Assembly (NCBI GenBank): GCA_013365325.1 | Contig: JABVXV010000020.1 | Coordinates: 62,001-126,000 of the forward strand | DNA: 64,000 nucleotides | From: Dipetalonema caudispina | Lineage: Eukaryota > Nematoda > Chromadorea > Rhabditida > Onchocercidae | Direction of reading: 5' to 3' | Part shown: positions 63,601 to 64,000 of the stretch, piece by piece | Position numbering within the stretch: the stretch's first letter is position 1 | Layout: every line of letters begins with the position of its first letter | The notes under the pieces: model-generated | What the model was told of the DNA's origin: nothing | What the model saw: only the letters and a program-made list of their open reading frames with translations | Databases searched by the model: none | Position numbers and translations under genes: made by a program

Positions 63601-64000
63601 CGTTCATTTATATACGGTTAATTTTTCTTCGGAAAATTTGCCTGAATGAAAATGTCTCAGCACCTTTTATACCGTCCTTAATAAAACCTTTACTAAAGGA
63701 TACGTGCGCGGTGTTGCTGTAGTTTTTCCTAAATTAAACTCCTTTACTTTTGCAACAGTTCACACCAGAATACGTTGCACAAAACTTAATTAATGCTACA
63801 AAGCACTGCTCAAAAATACCCCATTATTTTGAAAAATAACAGACTACCATCATATGGAAAATCTTGTCTCAAACATATCCGAAATGAACCAATCCAAAAA
63901 GTTATTTACTGAGATGCACCTCACTACTACTTGAATGTAATGAAATAATTGATCGTTCGTCCTCATCAAAATTAACAGATGAATGTCCCGAAAGACCATC
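58127..64000 (-). CDS. Multi-Tudor domain protein (5' end outside window)
   Basis: Exons from the 5' side: 64000-63920 (partial), 63374-63288, 63095-62950, 62724-62492, 62316-62162, 61991-61838, 61515-61306, 60992-60798, 60467-60249, 60146-60018, 59881-59762, 59386-59296, 59109-58949, 58745-58602, 58232-58127. One clear Tudor barrel is in 61515-61306: GDICIVECEGQLFRCEIVD, then FVISYVDYGEEQELSGDSL. The flanking exons read like the nuclease-like halves of extended Tudor domains, and a second, diverged Tudor unit spans 60.1-59.3 kb (GVRLFYKI, then YFLIDEGKTIGFG). An upstream GSYWRAVLVP stretch may be a third. Proteins of this kind bind methylated arginines on Argonautes and act in germline granules and small-RNA pathways; that role is inferred. 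I cannot choose an orthologue. Two irregularities exist: a one-base phase break between 62950 and 62724, and an in-frame TGA at 60105-60107. The C-terminal exon is unresolved. Confidence 0.75.
60634..60659. repeat. (AT)n microsatellite
   Basis: About 13 AT units in an intron of the Tudor gene. Confidence 0.9.

Noticed and set aside
1..64000. CRISPR arrays, rRNA genes, spliced-leader RNA genes, transposase or reverse transcriptase genes, viral genes
   Set aside because: Looked for on both strands by eye; no spaced direct repeats of CRISPR type, no recognisable rRNA or SL sequence, and no matching protein motifs were seen.

Overview
This is AT-rich eukaryotic DNA from a nematode. The introns are numerous, most end in TTTCAG/TTTTAG-type acceptors, several genes have a strong acceptor just upstream of the start codon as expected for spliced-leader trans-splicing, and the encoded proteins are typical animal ones. 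Base composition and intron style fit a clade III (filarial-like) worm, but that placement is inference; no species is claimed.

Layout. (1) About 1.9-8.0 kb, plus strand: the 3' half of unc-104/KIF1A, a kinesin-3 motor for synaptic-vesicle precursors, ending in its PH domain. The motor domain lies outside the window. (2) 9.66 kb: a tRNA-Pro(TGG). (3) 9.7-15.8 kb: gene-poor DNA rich in homopolymers, short tandem repeats and a G-rich run. (4) 15.8-19.4 kb: a five-exon BTB/POZ protein with a C-terminal Cys/His cluster. (5) 21.4-25.8 kb: a four-exon EXPERA/emopamil-binding-like membrane protein. (6) 29.2-49.1 kb: four plus-strand housekeeping genes in a row: GM130 (golgin A2, 23 exons), LRR-1 (CUL2 substrate receptor, 9 exons), a C7orf25/UPF0415 homologue (9 exons) and WDR83/MORG1 (8 exons). 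The last two are close enough to be an operon. (7) 53.4-55.0 kb: a BSX/Bsh-type homeobox gene with an eh1 repressor motif, in large non-coding flanks. (8) 58.1-64.0 kb, minus strand: a multi-Tudor protein running off the right edge, with two gene-model irregularities.

No shared pathway links the neighbours beyond the possible operon. The genes act in axonal transport, Golgi tethering, ubiquitin ligase targeting, WD40 scaffolding/splicing, neural transcription and, by family analogy, germline small-RNA biology.

The structures I found most worth checking are a 198-bp element with 48-bp terminal inverted repeats in a GM130 intron, a recent partial duplication of an LRR-1 exon (donor changed GT to GC) abutting an 18-bp hairpin, and an in-frame TGA in an otherwise phase-perfect Tudor exon. 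I found no CRISPR array, transposase gene or viral gene. Exon joins were made by eye from reading frame, splice consensus and remembered family similarity; no search was run.
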